64,000 bases of DNA from Bradysia coprophila (GCF_014529535.1 NC_050737.1:8724725-8788724); one strand, 5' to 3'. Counted from the stretch's first letter, positions 11,038 through 22,822 are shown. Program-made: numbers and translations. Notes: a model not told the origin generated them from the letters alone.

Positions 11038-12299
11038 TTAAGTTTTTATCGACTTACCAAATGGAATCTTAACGACACTTTCATCAAAGCATTTAAAGAA
11101 TTCCCTCTCAAGTTCATTAGGACTGGCGATGAAATCTTTAATCTTAATATCGGCTACACATTCCTGTGAATATGAAGAGTCCAAGCAGTTCTCTTCATTA
11201 TTAAAGGTATAGTGAAAATCAAGGAAGAACACACTTTGAAATTTATATTTATGCAAAGGTAAGGAACGCCTGGTATAAGGTAAAGAACCTCCACCTTCAC
11301 ACGTATTATGAAGTGAAATTGGAACGTTTTTGTGTTCAACATCGTAACGTATTTCATATCCAACTAAAATAGCAGCTCCAGGACCGTGATAACTGACTGT
11401 TGTTCCAATAGAGTATTGGTCAAGAGGTTTCTGCGACTCACTTGAACGAGTGCCGTTACCTTCATTACTAGTTTCCCAGAGTCCATTCCATCCAAATTCG
11501 AAGCTGAAAATTATTGTATCATCCACACCAGCACTAACACTTAACATAGGACCGGCCTTTGTTATCTCGCTATGAGTGCCTTCAAATTCATCTTCAATAT
11601 TAGTAGATCGAGTGTCAGCTGCATCTAAACTAATTTCTTGCTGTAATGTAGAGCACGTAAATCCGGAAGTAAATCCTATAACATTTAAAGCATCTGGTGT
11701 CATATGTTTTTCACTGTCCAAATATTCGATATGCGATATCGAACAGTCCTCAGAAACCGGCACATTTACATATTTTACTTGAATAGCATTAACAAATTTG
11801 TCCGCCCAAATTCTTATTTCGACGGGTCTTCGTCCCTTTGTAGCATAACATGCGTCTTTAAACGTCTTTATAGCAGTAGTTTTTTTTCGATTAAAAATAT
11901 GTGCCTGTTGGTCGTCTAAACGCACAGTATCGTTGCTGTGATTGTAGCTAGGTTCATTACGATATTGAATTTGGTCAGTGGAATCGTTTTTATTCACACA
12001 ACGAACTTCTAAATCACTGATATACTGGCCGGCTGCACCCTGTATGTACTTTATATGATCGTTTGAATTTTCGCATTTCAATGTTTTTCGTTCTCCAGTG
12101 ACGTCTCCAAAAGGTCCAACATCAGTCACACCAAAAGAAGAGTTGCACTTAAAAGATATTGAATGAAGACGCTGACCCTCCTCATGATCTCCGTACGTTA
12201 GAAAGATTTCAGTAATAATTCCATCCCTAGGACAAGTAATGGCTTGTACTTTAACCTTATCTTCGTATCCATGTATAGCAGTCCATTCATAATCGCATG
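11038..12299 (-). CDS. secreted lectin-like / aerolysin-like protein, last exon
   Basis: This is one long minus-strand exon of about 419 codons. It opens at a splice acceptor (TTTCAG at 12300-12305, minus strand) and ends at TAA 11038-11040, with a polyadenylation signal (AATAAA, minus strand) at 10911-10916. The N-terminal third has two Cys-containing beta-rich modules: CPRDGIITEIF resembles dermatopontin-type repeats, and AAGQYISDLEVRC resembles VMO-I/lectin repeats. A jacalin-like strand pair follows (RRPVEIRIWADKF). The C-terminal half has a long polar Ser/Thr-rich segment followed by SVSAGVDD and FGWNGLWETS, reminiscent of the pore-forming module of aerolysin/natterin-type proteins. The fold assignments are tentative. 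The upstream exon with the signal peptide was not found, and a transposon composite begins about 300 bp upstream. Function is unknown; defence or digestion are possibilities. Confidence 0.5.
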
Positions 12300-13574
12300 C
12301 TGAAATATATTTAAAATATCTTATTAGACAGAGTCTATAAATTATTTAAGTAAATACTTTAGTAGGTGTGATTTAGTGATCATTTGCTAGATCGACCAGA
12401 TTCGAATTTTTCAAAAATCACGAGCTAAGCTAAGCATTAAGAATAAGGCGGAAAACTTGGCCGAAGTGTAAATTGTGTGCTATGGCCAAAGTGAAAAATT
12501 TTGTACTGTACCTATATTTTGATTTTGTGCTTACAGTGGAGGGCAGTCAATTTTGTGCATAAATTTGATTCAGCTGATTTAACAGCTGATCCACACATAC
12601 AGAGAAACTAAAATAAATTCATAACTAGAAGTGAGTAAATTTGGCCATTTTGCAGTTCAAAAATTGAAAACTCATCACATTTTTCTGCAGATGAAAATTG
12701 CTTAACGAGCATTTTCGGCCATTCAGTCGATGGAATAAATCCATGAGCAGAGCGGCTACCAGGGATGGGCATAGCCTTAGCATATCTTTCATTGAGATTT
12801 TTTTCTCTCACTATTTCGTCGATTCGTTGTTGTGGTCAAAATTTCAATTTATCCGAAGCAAGTTTCTTTTGGCAAAATACATAAAATTGTAGAGGGGTCG
12901 TAGTAATCGCTCCGCGTTTGCTTGCTTGCCGGCCGTTGTGTTTGCAAATACCTGCAGCTGCATCACAACTGGATTTTCCGTGTGCTGTAACGTGGAAATG
13001 GTACCGATTTAGCTGAATCATTTACAGCACATAGTATCCGAAAGTCTGAAAATCAATGTGTACATTCATAGTTGCGACATCCATAGGACACAAACACATT
13101 ACTTGTGGCCAAAAAATGTTTTTACACCTCTTGCGTCTGCATCAAAAAACTTTGGTTTTTAGTATTGCAATTTTTGAGTAGAGTGTATATGTACCACATT
13201 CATGCATCGAGAGCATACTTTTGTCAATTCAACCCATGCATGTTGGGTACCATTAGAAAGGTATGAGAGTGTAGATTATGGACAACCATTATTTCTGCTC
13301 TTCAGTTTCTTTTGAAGAGCCCAAACACCCTTCAAAGTTCACTGATATTTGTCGAAAATCCAATTAGTTTTTTTTTGTATATGAGACCAAAAATGAATTT
13401 ATTCCCTCTTTTCCCATTAATACATGACATAAGCTTTCCAACGATACCCCACTTGCCCATGGCGGCTTCTCCGTTTGGGCGCAATTTTTGTAAGAAAAGC
13501 ACTATTTTACGAAATTGGTAGACCTCACATCAGCTTACAAAGTGTGATAAAAATATTCTGACACCGGATTTCAT

Positions 13575-14628
13575 TTCAGGTGATCGAACTTCATCGAAAC
13601 AGGTCAAAAAAGCTTTATAAAAAAATCGGTCCGATTTTTTGATTCTGTTTTTCAAAAGAAATCCCTCTTTAGGATCTCAGAGATCGCTCAGCGGTTGAAT
13701 TTTCACAGTAATACGATTCGAACTGTAATTAAAGGATGGAAAACAGGAAATTTGTTCACTCCGAAGCAGCACAGAAGATCTCGATTCAAATTGACAGCTC
13801 AACATGTCAATGAAATTCTACACTATTTTTTGGATCATCCGTTCAATACGTATGGTCAATGCATTCGTGACTTAAAACTGCATGTCAGCGCCAAGACTGT
13901 AGGAAGAGCTTTGTCGAGAAATGGTATCAAGAACTACGTTGCCTGCTATAAACAATTCATTTCAATTAAAAATCAAATCATGAGACTGAGATTCGCACTC
14001 AAATACAAAGACTGGACTTGGCAATGGTATAATCTGGTATAATAAAAAAAAAAATAATCTGGTGGCTATGGACGAGAAAACTGTGCAAACTTTTGCCAAC
14101 GGTAAGGTAATGGTAAAAAGGCGAGTCGGAGAAAGATATCATCCTCAAAAAATAGTTACGCCAGAAATCCAAAACTCATCGCAAAGCAAAGTCAATTTGG
14201 TTGGAATAATTTTCTGGGACGGGCCAAATGTTGCCTACTCAGTACCAACAAAACTAAATGGCAAACATTTCAAGCAATTGATGACTAAAGTAAAGCCGTA
14301 TCTCGAAGAGAAGACTGTTCTTATGGACAACGCTTCCATCCATAGAAAAGGAGTTGATTATTTGATGCAATCTGATGTGAATGTCTTGATCGATTATCAA
14401 CCTTAAAGTGGGGATCTCGATCCCATTGAAAATGTGTGGGTAGAATTGCAAAAAATACTCAACAGAAAACTAAGAAATATATGCATTTCATCTAAGTCCG
14501 ATTTGCTCGATCTTATTAGAGAGAGCTGGAAGCAAATTCCAGTGACTTTCATCAGAAAGTGTGTTTTATCTATGCCGGAACGTCTAAAGGAAGTCATTAA
14601 AATGAAGGGACGCCAAACGAGATACTAA
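13575..14628 (+). pseudogene. Tc1/mariner-type transposase, disrupted
   Basis: The N-terminal helix-turn-helix region starts near 13578 (IELHRNRSKK) with stops. It continues as a 115-codon frame from 13695 and breaks at 14040 by a local slippage-type duplication of 'ataatctggt'. It resumes at about 14062 with the first catalytic Asp (MDEKTVQT), then the second (LMDNASIHR) and the catalytic Glu (DLDPIENVW). A TAA stop at 14404-14406 lies between the second Asp and the Glu. These two residues are 33 positions apart, counting the stop as one. Three kinds of damage make it inactive. A related relic lies on the minus strand at 22.8-23.3 kb. Confidence 0.85.
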
Positions 14629-14691
14629 TTTCAATGTATTAATCTGAGGAGACAATATATCGATTGAGAAACGAAGTACTTTTCAGAATTT

Positions 14692-14922
14692 TTATTTTCT
14701 CTTCAAATAGAAATGACATGAATCAAGCTTCACCTTTGCGTGGATATTACTCTTCCATACGCATATCTGCTCTAGCTGCTCGTATGCGCTCAGCACGGTC
14801 GATTTGGAACTTTCTTTCATTGTTGGCAAGTTTTTCTCGAATTTTCGATCTTTCTCAGCGATTTTCGCATCCTTTATTTTCTGAACTGTTTTTTGTCGCT
14901 TGATGATGCCAAAAAGTTTCAT
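14692..14922 (-). CDS. unrecognised basic ORF inside the composite
   Basis: A 76-codon minus-strand frame rich in Lys, Glu and Ser, starting MKLFGIIKRQK. It overlaps antisense with the first codons of the plus-strand coiled-coil ORF, so one of the two may be spurious. No family was recognised. Its composition looks coding-like, but its length gives little support. Confidence 0.25.
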   Translation of the reverse strand: MKLFGIIKRQKTVQKIKDAKIAEKDRKFEKNLPTMKESSKSTVLSAYEQLEQICVWKSNIHAKVKLDSCHFYLKRK

Positions 14923-15454
14923 CGTAAGTTCGCTGAAGATGTAATTGAATCCGAAGAGATCCGGAATAAAGATTTTGACAAAGAGAAGAAGGAATTCATC
15001 GAAAAAAGGAAACTGTTACTAACTGAAAACCGACAATTGCTGAAAGACACCACATTTTACAAATCTGCGTACGAATCGGTGGTGGTCGTGGTGGAGGATG
15101 TAAAGAAATCGAAAAATGAAAATAAGTCGTCGCCATCAGCACTGAGCTATCAGCGTTCCACCTCTTCACAAGTACCAACACAGCACAAGAACACAAAACT
15201 TCAATCGAAAGCAACCGTAAAGATATTTGAAGACAACAAACGATTGAAATTAAAAAATACAAAATTGACTAAGGATAACGCAGCATTAAGATTGAAGGTG
15301 AAACAGCTAGAGGGCCAAAATAGCAAAATAAAAAGTCAAGATACGATGCTGATCTCGCCGAGTTGAATAACCTTCACGAATCGACAAGACGCACTAATCA
15401 ACAGAAATATTCAGCTGCAGCTTTGGCTAAATTATGTGAACTTTCAACTGATTG
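14893..15454 (+). CDS. coiled-coil ORF of unknown family, frame change near its end
   Basis: An open frame with heptad-like Leu/Lys/Glu spacing (FDKEKKEFIEKRK and later RLKLKNTKLTKDNAALRL) suggests two coiled-coil segments separated by a Ser/Gln-rich linker. At about 15340 the frame ends, but a shift of one base lets it continue (AELNNLHESTRR to KLCELSTD) to TGA at about 15454. An AATAAA signal follows near 15479. No in-frame ATG is obvious at the 5' end, so it may be an exon or a 5'-truncated copy. It converges on the minus-strand ORF at 15515-16023. No function can be assigned. Confidence 0.4.
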
Positions 15455-15514
15455 ATGTAGTTGATTGATGTCCAACGAATAAAAGAATTTGTTTTAACCG
15501 AAAGAATTTTAATT

Positions 15515-16023
15515 TCAAATATTTGAACATGAAGTGGTTGTAGATTCGCTTGAATAATCAGACTCGAAGGGCTCTGAATCTTCAAAAACGATCTGCAGTT
15601 GTTTCCTTAGTCGACCGCGGCCTCTCAATCCTTTACTGTTACCCGAGCGACCTGAAGACTGATCGGATTCTACTTCAAGCGTATAAACAATGTTTATTAA
15701 ACATCTTGCACAACAATTGTCGAAGGAGAAGTGGGCGTTGGAGTTATGGTTCTTGTGGTGTCATCATCCATGCCATCAACATACTCCTGAATTGCATCAC
15801 AAAATTCTAAGATATCCTTCTTTGATCGGTTTATTTTATCGTTTACGATAAAAAGATTCGAAACGCTATTCGGTAGGTCAAGCATAATCATGTCCATTTG
15901 GTTACGAATGGAAAGGGTTGTATAAGTCGATAGCGCTTTCATTTTTCTGCTTACAAATGACCGTAAGGCGAGGATGAAAATAGTCTCATCAAATTTACCA
16001 CAAAGAAAATAATATTTCGGCAT
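15515..16023 (-). CDS. unrecognised ORF with acidic Ser-rich tail, one frameshift
   Basis: It starts at ATG 16021-16023 (MPKYYFLCGKFDE) and runs 108 codons through a helical-looking region (ILEFCDAIQEYVDGMDDD) and a Thr/Pro-rich stretch. Near 15700 the open frame shifts by one, then continues with an Arg/Gly-rich patch (GLRGRGRLRK) and an acidic Ser/Thr-rich end (FEDSEPFESDYSSES) to TGA 15515-15517. The two parts read like one protein of about 165 residues. No family was recognised. It is arranged tail-to-tail with the coiled-coil ORF, and both lie inside the 36-bp inverted repeats. Confidence 0.4.
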
Positions 16024-16625
16024 GTTTTAATATCTTTTGCTAAACAAAACGAGACTTGTCAAAAGATTAATCTGTCAACAAGAACCTACAGTCACAGAAA
16101 AGCATGACATAGCTGGTCAAAACGGCTTGATACGAAATCGAATTGACTCAGCGTTTCCTTACATCTACTTTATCCTGCAATCTTCAAGAGCTTTACTGTC
16201 TTCGTTTGTACCTCTACATCTAAAATATATTTTTTTTATCAAAGAAATAATCTTTATATCGAATTTCGAAAAAAGTTTTACTAAATGAAAACAAAATTTT
16301 TCGAAAACAATTGCTTTTTGCATACCCTTCACATAATACATGCAATTCATGACTGTTGCCAAATTAACTCACTTCTAGTTATGAATTTATTTTTGCCCTA
16401 TTCTTGTGAGTTTTAAGTGAAATATTTGGACCGCATTGAAATGCACGCATGGCGAACTAGTTTTTTTTTTGTTGCAAAATGTAAAATTGTTTGCCGTGAG
16501 TGTGTGACAACAGGTAAGTTTTCACTTTTTGCCTGAATTCAGTTTCGGGAAATAAACTGCCGACCCATGTGTAAGCCTAAGTACGTTTACGCTGGAATAA
16601 TTTAGAAGGAAAACTTGCGATCGAA

Positions 16626-17070
16626 TCCACGCCATTAGTCGTATAAATTTATACGTCAGAGAAAACTTTTTCTCCTTTGTTACGATCTGTCAGTTTTTCT
16701 ATTTTGCGATTTAGTATGGAAATGAAAACTAAAATTGAGACATCTTTGCTGTTTTAAGTTGTTTTTCATATTTTTATGACAAAAATGTTTTACAGTGTGT
16801 TTGGAATCGATTGACATTAACAAAATGATAAAATAGAATGATAAAATAGAAAAAATTATTTTCACACAATCTGTTAATGCCAATCTATTCCAAACACATT
16901 TTAAAACATTTTGGTCCAAAAAAATATGAAAAACCACTTAAAACAGCAAAGATATCTCAATTTCAGTTTTCATTTCCATACTAAATCGCAAAATAGAAAA
17001 ACTGACAGATCGTAACAAAGGAGAAAAAAGCTCACTCTGACGTATAAATTTATACGACTAATGGCGTGGA
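16626..17070. mobile_element. 445-bp foldback MITE
   Basis: The arms of about 200 bp begin 'tccacgccattagtcg' and contain the inner palindrome 'cgtataaatttatacg'. The right arm ends 'cgactaatggcgtgga'. Arm identity is high, with small indels. No coding capacity is present. Confidence 0.85.
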
Positions 17071-17149
17071 TTATTTCAACGACAGCTTTGTGTGAAAGGA
17101 AAAATGGCGCGTCGATAGTTTTCGATGTACAATATGTATTCCTAGAAGC

Positions 17150-17864
17150 GTGTAAAGTTGGACTTGTGGTAAACGAATAGAAAACCAAGTATATGGCACT
17201 AGAGCGCAGTCAAGGATCTCGTGTGGGGCAAAACGTGACCATGGATACGTATAATTTTGAAGTCGTGCAGTCATTCAAGTATTTAGGTTCGACATTAAAC
17301 GTAACCAGTGATATAGAGGAGGAGATCAAAATGAGAATTACGCAAGGAAGCAGAAGCTTCTATGCACTGAAACACCTGTTCAAAAGCTCACTGGTATCCC
17401 GTGCAACAAAACTACGACTCTATAAAACTGTAGTTCGACCCATCGTCATGTATGGTTGTGAGACATTGTCCATGGCATCCAAACAAGAGCAGATGCTGAA
17501 CTCCTTTGAACGAAGAATCTTAAGATCGATATGTGGGCCAGTACATGAAGCAGATGGTTGGAGAAGACGAACGAATATGGAATTGTCCGAAATTTTTGGG
17601 AAGAATTTCATCGCAGCTGCAGTAAAATCAGCGAGGCTCCGATGGGCGGGGCATGTGGCTAGGATGAATGATGACCGAACTGCCAAGAAAGCCATCGACA
17701 GAAAATTTGAAGGACGTAGACCGAGAGGGCGGCCACGGAAGAGATGGATAGACTGTGTGGTCGAAGATACTAGATCATTGGGGGTCGCGGATTGGAGAAG
17801 TCTGGCCGAGGACAGGAACGAGTGGAGGAAGTTAGTAGAGTCAGCCAAAACCCGCTTGGGTTGA
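17150..17864 (+). pseudogene. LINE reverse transcriptase C-terminus with intact 223-codon frame
   Basis: The frame carries the end of a non-LTR reverse transcriptase. VGLVVNE-stop-KTKYM marks the last RT block, with one TAG at about 17179. After it an unbroken frame contains FKYLGSTL, RLYKTVVRPIVMYGCET, RLRWAGHVARM and GRRPRGRPRKRW, all typical of the C-terminal region of RTE/CR1-like LINEs. It ends at TGA 17862-17864 and a short (TAAG)n-like tail ('taagtaagtaagtatt'), the usual 3' signature of such elements. The 5' end is truncated next to the MITE at 16626-17070. The intact frame implies a fairly recent insertion. Confidence 0.8.
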
Positions 17865-17889
17865 CAAAGGCTGCTAAGTAAGTAAGTAT

Positions 17890-19129
17890 TATGTATTCCT
17901 ACTCACAGACAAGAGCAATAGTGTGATCAACTGTCAATGATGTTCCGAGGTAAATCAGTCTAAGTTGCTATGAACTGTGTTTGTACTTAGTAAATAAGGC
18001 GAATTTGTACTGATTTCGGAACTTCATGTAGGCAGTCATACGAATAAAGCATTACTTTATAGCAGTCTGTGGTAAACTTGTTGCTTTGATACCGTGTTGT
18101 CCTGTGTCGTTCGCCGGGTCAATGCCTAACTCGGTTTGTGGACCAAAGTTTTTGTCTAGGATGTGGCTCGCAATCAATAAAAGTGAGCCTATTCCAATGA
18201 GCGAAATTCTTTGAGCTACAGGGCGGATGATACGTGGCTTAGTTTTGTCTTCGTCGGTGCCCACACAGGGAAGTCTTGCGATTCGGTAAAATCATAGAAT
18301 GCAACTAAACCTGGTTTCAGTACTCGATTGCTGGTTCAGGCCACGGTTCTCTGAACGAAAAAGGAGAAGACTGGGCACTGAATCTTGTTCGAGTAGATGA
18401 TTTGTGACGAGGCTATGGATGGTAGTGATTGTGTGGAGGACCTTACGAGGGCTTCCGAGATTTGTGTGATGACGGGGTGGAACAAAGGATCACAAAATCG
18501 ACCTGTGTTCCGCCATCAGAAATGATCACCCATTCTAGTGTTTACCGATCTCGACTACACAAGAAGTGCAATTTCCAGCATTTGCTCCATTGATAAGTAA
18601 TATACTATTATTCCAACGCACTGCAGGAACATAAGAAATATTTGGAGGCTGATGAAGTCACAGTAGGCACTGCGATTTTTTCGTAAAGATGGATGACTTG
18701 TTTTCGTTGTATGAGTTAAAACACACAATACAATCAATATTAAGCGGTAGCTCTCATCACAAAAGCCTCCAAATTGGACATTTGTCAAAGTAGTGTTCAT
18801 GCTAGGAGCAGTGCGTTGATTATTCACATACATGAGTCAACCAACATGTTTCCATTTTCTTCTTTGTCAATATAATTATCCTAAAATACGTAAATTTCAA
18901 GTACATCACGCGTACGACCTTAATAGTATTTTTCGTTACGAGTGAGGAAACACGAGTTACGAACTACGTGTTTTGTGCCTTAAGGATCATAATGAGACGA
19001 AGCCACAACAACATAAACAAAGATATCACTCTACAAACTCTGCATCAATTTCATCAACTACAATGCACACTCGATTGCGTCCAAAAAAGTATATATGCAA
19101 TTCCATTGTCGGCCGGAAAGAGCGTCCGT
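17890..19129. other. stretch without recognised genes
   Basis: Several short frames exist (for example 18052-18264 minus, 18555-18833 minus), but none shows a family signature. Retroelement remains are possible but not demonstrable. Confidence 0.4.
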
Positions 19130-19348
19130 GAAAGTTACTTTTACCAAAGTTCTGAAAGAACAGGTTAAGACAACCACAGAGGCGGGTGACACCAAATTTT
19201 GTAAACAGATAGTGTGAGAAATCAACTTGAAGAAAATTTTGTTTTTGTTAAGTTCCTTCTCCACATAAACTTCGCAGCCGTTGTGTCACCGCCGCCGTGA
19301 TTAACTCAGAGTTGTCTTAACCTGTTCTTTCAAAACCTTGACTTTTAC
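19130..19348. mobile_element. about 220-bp MITE with 'cttaacctgttctttc' ends
   Basis: The inverted arms 'gaaagaacaggttaagacaac' (left, about 19155) and 'gttgtcttaacctgttcttt' (right, about 19310) surround a non-coding centre. Confidence 0.65.
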
Positions 19349-19599
19349 GGCCGCAAATACGTCTCTCTGAGAAGTACTGAAAATTTGAATTTTTCGATCG
19401 TAGGATCGCAGTGACGAAATACGTCGAATTATGATCGTAAGGCACAAAAAGGAGTTTTAAATGTTTACGAAGCAACTCAGCATCATAATGATCGAAAAAT
19501 ACGAACTTTATATGCCTCTGTTGCATAAAACGTTGTATGGCCTTTGGCATCGTGTCATAATACACATAGTGAGCCTAATAAAGTACTTTGCACTCGATG

Positions 19600-19745
19600 T
19601 CATACTAGCACATTTCGTACCTAGGACGAAAAGTCTTTTTTAACGTGTGAGAAGTTTCCAGACAGAGCCGAAGGCGAGGTCTGGATCGAAAACGCTAAAA
19701 AAGACTTTTAGTCCGTGGTATGAATAGTACTTTTCATATTGGACG
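19600..19745. repeat. 'gacttttagtcc' inverted repeat, family copy 1
   Basis: A short palindromic element containing 'tttccagacagagccgaagg' is flanked by 'cctaggac' and 'ggacttttagtc'-type ends. An inverse-oriented relative lies at about 39545-39690. Confidence 0.6.
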
Positions 19746-20221
19746 GAGAAAAAGTGCGACGAAGTCCTAGGTATGAAAATAACTATTATAATCGACAAAA
19801 CTAACTATAATAATCCGAAATTTTTCAAATTAAAAATTCATCTGTGAAAATGTATTGAAAAACAAGTGCGATGTGAAATAGTGCGGAGTAAAATTTGGTG
19901 GCAGATGCGCAATAGAAAAATGATATGACGTCCGAAATTCTTCTAGGATATTCGCATACAAACGTTGATCTTCGTTGTTTTTAAAGAATAAGAGACCGAT
20001 TTTGCTTGGCTTGCATCTTTTGATGAGTACCACTCATACTTGAAGTGCGTTGGTAGATTACAATATTTCAAAGAATGTAACGTGGTGTGCCTAGTATACA
20101 GCCTTGCTCGTCTCCTACGTAAATGTTGTATGAATCGTAGATTAGGAACAGCAAAAATTTGAATGAGTAGTGTATTTCATGCATGCAAATTACATTATAC
20201 ATCTTTTTGTGATGTATGTAA

Positions 20222-21084
20222 GGGGCCATTCAAAAAGTGCGCACGCTGTTAAGTATCGATATTTGAGTCCCCCTCCCCTTGCACGCCTTTGCACGTGAAA
20301 GCTCAAAAATCGTGCAAAAGTCGACAAGTAAAGCTGAACGCAAACGAAACTTTTCAATTTTCGACTCCAGCGTTTCTGTGACAGTAAATTCTACGAATCG
20401 GCATAAAATACACTGATGTCTGAAAATATACATATGTATTGAAAATGTGGCAAGAAATGGAAAAAATTCGTCAGATTCGCCGTTTACCGATGTCGATTTT
20501 CAAACTGACCGAATTCTTTTACGAAATTTTAACGATCGAATGAGTCAATAATTAATTATTTTTCGTTCAGTTAATCGTCTGGTGAGAGCTGTTAAGTTTC
20601 ACTGAGAGTTAACTTTTCCAAGGTTCTGAAATAACCTTGAACTTTTCTAGCCATGTCAGCGATATGGGTAGAGTTGTGAGAACTGTCACTAATGTTTTAA
20701 GAGCACGTACAGTAGTTCTTCGATGACATTGTGCATTTTTGACATTATTCTCTCTCACAGTTTGGTCATAACAATGAAACGCAAACTCTCTTCATCTCGT
20801 TACTCCGCTTTTCCACTTCAGACTATGTCTTATTTTCGCGTTTTCTGAGGTGTAACGAACTTTACAAATTTTCTACAGCTAAAAGAAGACTTAGTCTGAA
20901 GCGGAGCTACGAGATAGAGCAAGTTTCTGTTGAAGAATAACTCAGAAAAGTAAAACTAAAATAATTTTTCGTAAAAAGTGTGCGCACGCTTTTTGAAAAC
21001 TCCCCCTCTTTACCGCACACTTTTGCACGATTTTCGGAAACCCCACTCCTTCTTCATGTGCGTGCGCACTATTTGAATGGCCCC
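20222..21084. mobile_element. 863-bp element, TIRs GGGGCCATTCAAA, TAA target duplication
   Basis: The left end 'ggggccattcaaaaagtgcg' and right end 'gcgcactatttgaatggcccc' are inverted. Both are flanked by TAA (20219-20221 and 21085-21087). A 3-bp TAA/TTA duplication is typical of PIF/Harbinger elements, so this is probably a non-autonomous member. No transposase frame was seen. A smaller inner inverted pair ('cgtgcaaaagt' / 'acttttgcacg') extends the arms. Confidence 0.7.
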
Positions 21085-21087
21085 TAA

Positions 21088-22181
21088 CGGGTCTATCTGC
21101 CACTATATTTTAATTTTGGTCACTCCCTTTGAACCTCAAACGTAAATATAAGTCTTGCTTTGACGAAAAACATGAAAACCAAATGAATAAGAAAGTACTT
21201 ACCGTTCATCTCTTCGCCTATGTGAGTACCTCGGTCTATTTTAGACAATTCCTTCTGTGACGAGCCTAAACTTTTACTTGCCACTGATATGAAAGAAACG
21301 GCTGTAATTGTACATATGTATATATGTGCCCTTGTTGATTGATCGAACGTCATTTAAATAGACAATAATATCTGGAAATTGAATTGACGTAAATTAAATG
21401 ACTGAATTAGGGCCTATTTCAGGGAATGTTGTGTGATAAAAATTGTTGCAGAACATTGGGTAATCTTTGGAGCTTAAATGATCGACTCGCAGGTTGCGCC
21501 ATCGTTGATATTTGCGGTAGTACGATATCAATATCCACACACTATACCCGAGGGAAGGCGGTGTTTCCACTCGTCAAAATAAAAATTTGGAACCACGTGC
21601 GTATTATACTTAAGTGATACGACAATGTATATGAAATATGCATTTACATTGACTATTCACGTAAATCCTTCTACGTACTCGTCAAAATAAAAATTATAAC
21701 CTCGGACATAATGTACTCAAAAACTTGAGGTAAAGTTTCGGCACCGTGAAGTAAAGATCGCTCTCACGACAACAGAAAGGAACGTATTGGATACAAGCTC
21801 AAATTGATGGCATAAACCTCAGGGTTTAAGCAACCGACTTTAACTACACTTAATGAAGACTGGACTTCCAACAATCGATTGCCAAAATTTGGACAATCTA
21901 GTACTTCTAGATTCAAAGTTACGTACGGAATGTCATACGGAATGCATAAGCAGTAAGATAGGGCATGGTACGACGTACTAAAATTTGCTACTTTATTCAT
22001 TGATACCAGATGGCGTTTTTGTAGTTTTCAGTATAAACAAACAAAACTTGTATGAATATCATACGAAATTCAGTGAAATTTCGAGTTTTTTAATTATTTG
22101 TGTGTGAAAAAGAATTATAGTTTGTTTCAAAACTGTTAAATAAGTGGAAAAGAAAGTACAATAGGTAAATTCTGCAGTTGT
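21088..22181. other. stretch without recognised features
   Basis: No gene, RNA or clear repeat was recognised. Confidence 0.4.
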
Positions 22182-22822
22182 GCATAGTTAGCAACAGCTG
22201 GTTTTCGATCAGCTGGTGATGAAGACACATACATGAAAAGATTTGTTAATGAATCTCATTGTATATAGTGAAAATAGAGTTATTGGTTGTATCTCCAAGT
22301 AAATTTACTGCCACCTGTATGCGAATCTTGTTATTATGTACAATTTAGAATTCAAAATTTGGCAATAGATATTTTAAATTCAAATAAATCAGTCTAACAT
22401 CTAAAATCTTTGACTATGGAAAGAAAAACATTTCGCAATCATTATCGAAGCAGCTCTTTGGCAACCGCATATTGTACATAACGAAATTTGTCATTACATT
22501 TTGATGAATTAATTTTTCTGTATACGTGAGAGTGTATTGGTGAGCTATGATATGAATCGGTCGTTAGGGAAAGGAAACGGTCGAGAAGGAAAGTAACGGT
22601 TGGGAAGGAATGCACCAACACACTCTCACTATTACAGAAAAATATCTTTCAAAATACCCCAATACACACTCGATGTGTGTTTTCGCTTGGGCTTCGCCCG
22701 CGCGTGCACCACAGAAAACAAAATTGCTCATCGGCTGAAATTTTGAAGTTTTGCGAGTCAATTCCCTTCAAATCGGATTTAAGCTTGAACTCATTAACTG
22801 ACTACATTGATTGCCATTGAGT

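Larger units (their letters stand above)
12610..16393. mobile_element. 3.8-kb composite bounded by a 36-bp inverted repeat
   Basis: Positions 12610-12645 and 16358-16393 are inverted copies (core 'cataactagaagtgag') with a single mismatch. Between them lie a Tc1-like transposase relic (plus strand) and three ORFs of unknown identity (14692-14922 minus, about 14893-15454 plus, 15515-16023 minus). No obvious target-site duplication flanks the repeats, so either the true termini lie slightly outside or the site has decayed. Whether the Tc1 unit is the engine or a later insertion is open. Confidence 0.5.

Noticed and set aside
17420-17848. 142-codon minus-strand open frame
   Set aside because: Antisense shadow of the LINE C-terminal frame, which has clear motifs on the plus strand.
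18052-18264. 70-codon minus frame with protein-like composition
   Set aside because: No family signature, no ATG at the start and possible retroelement origin; too weak to annotate.
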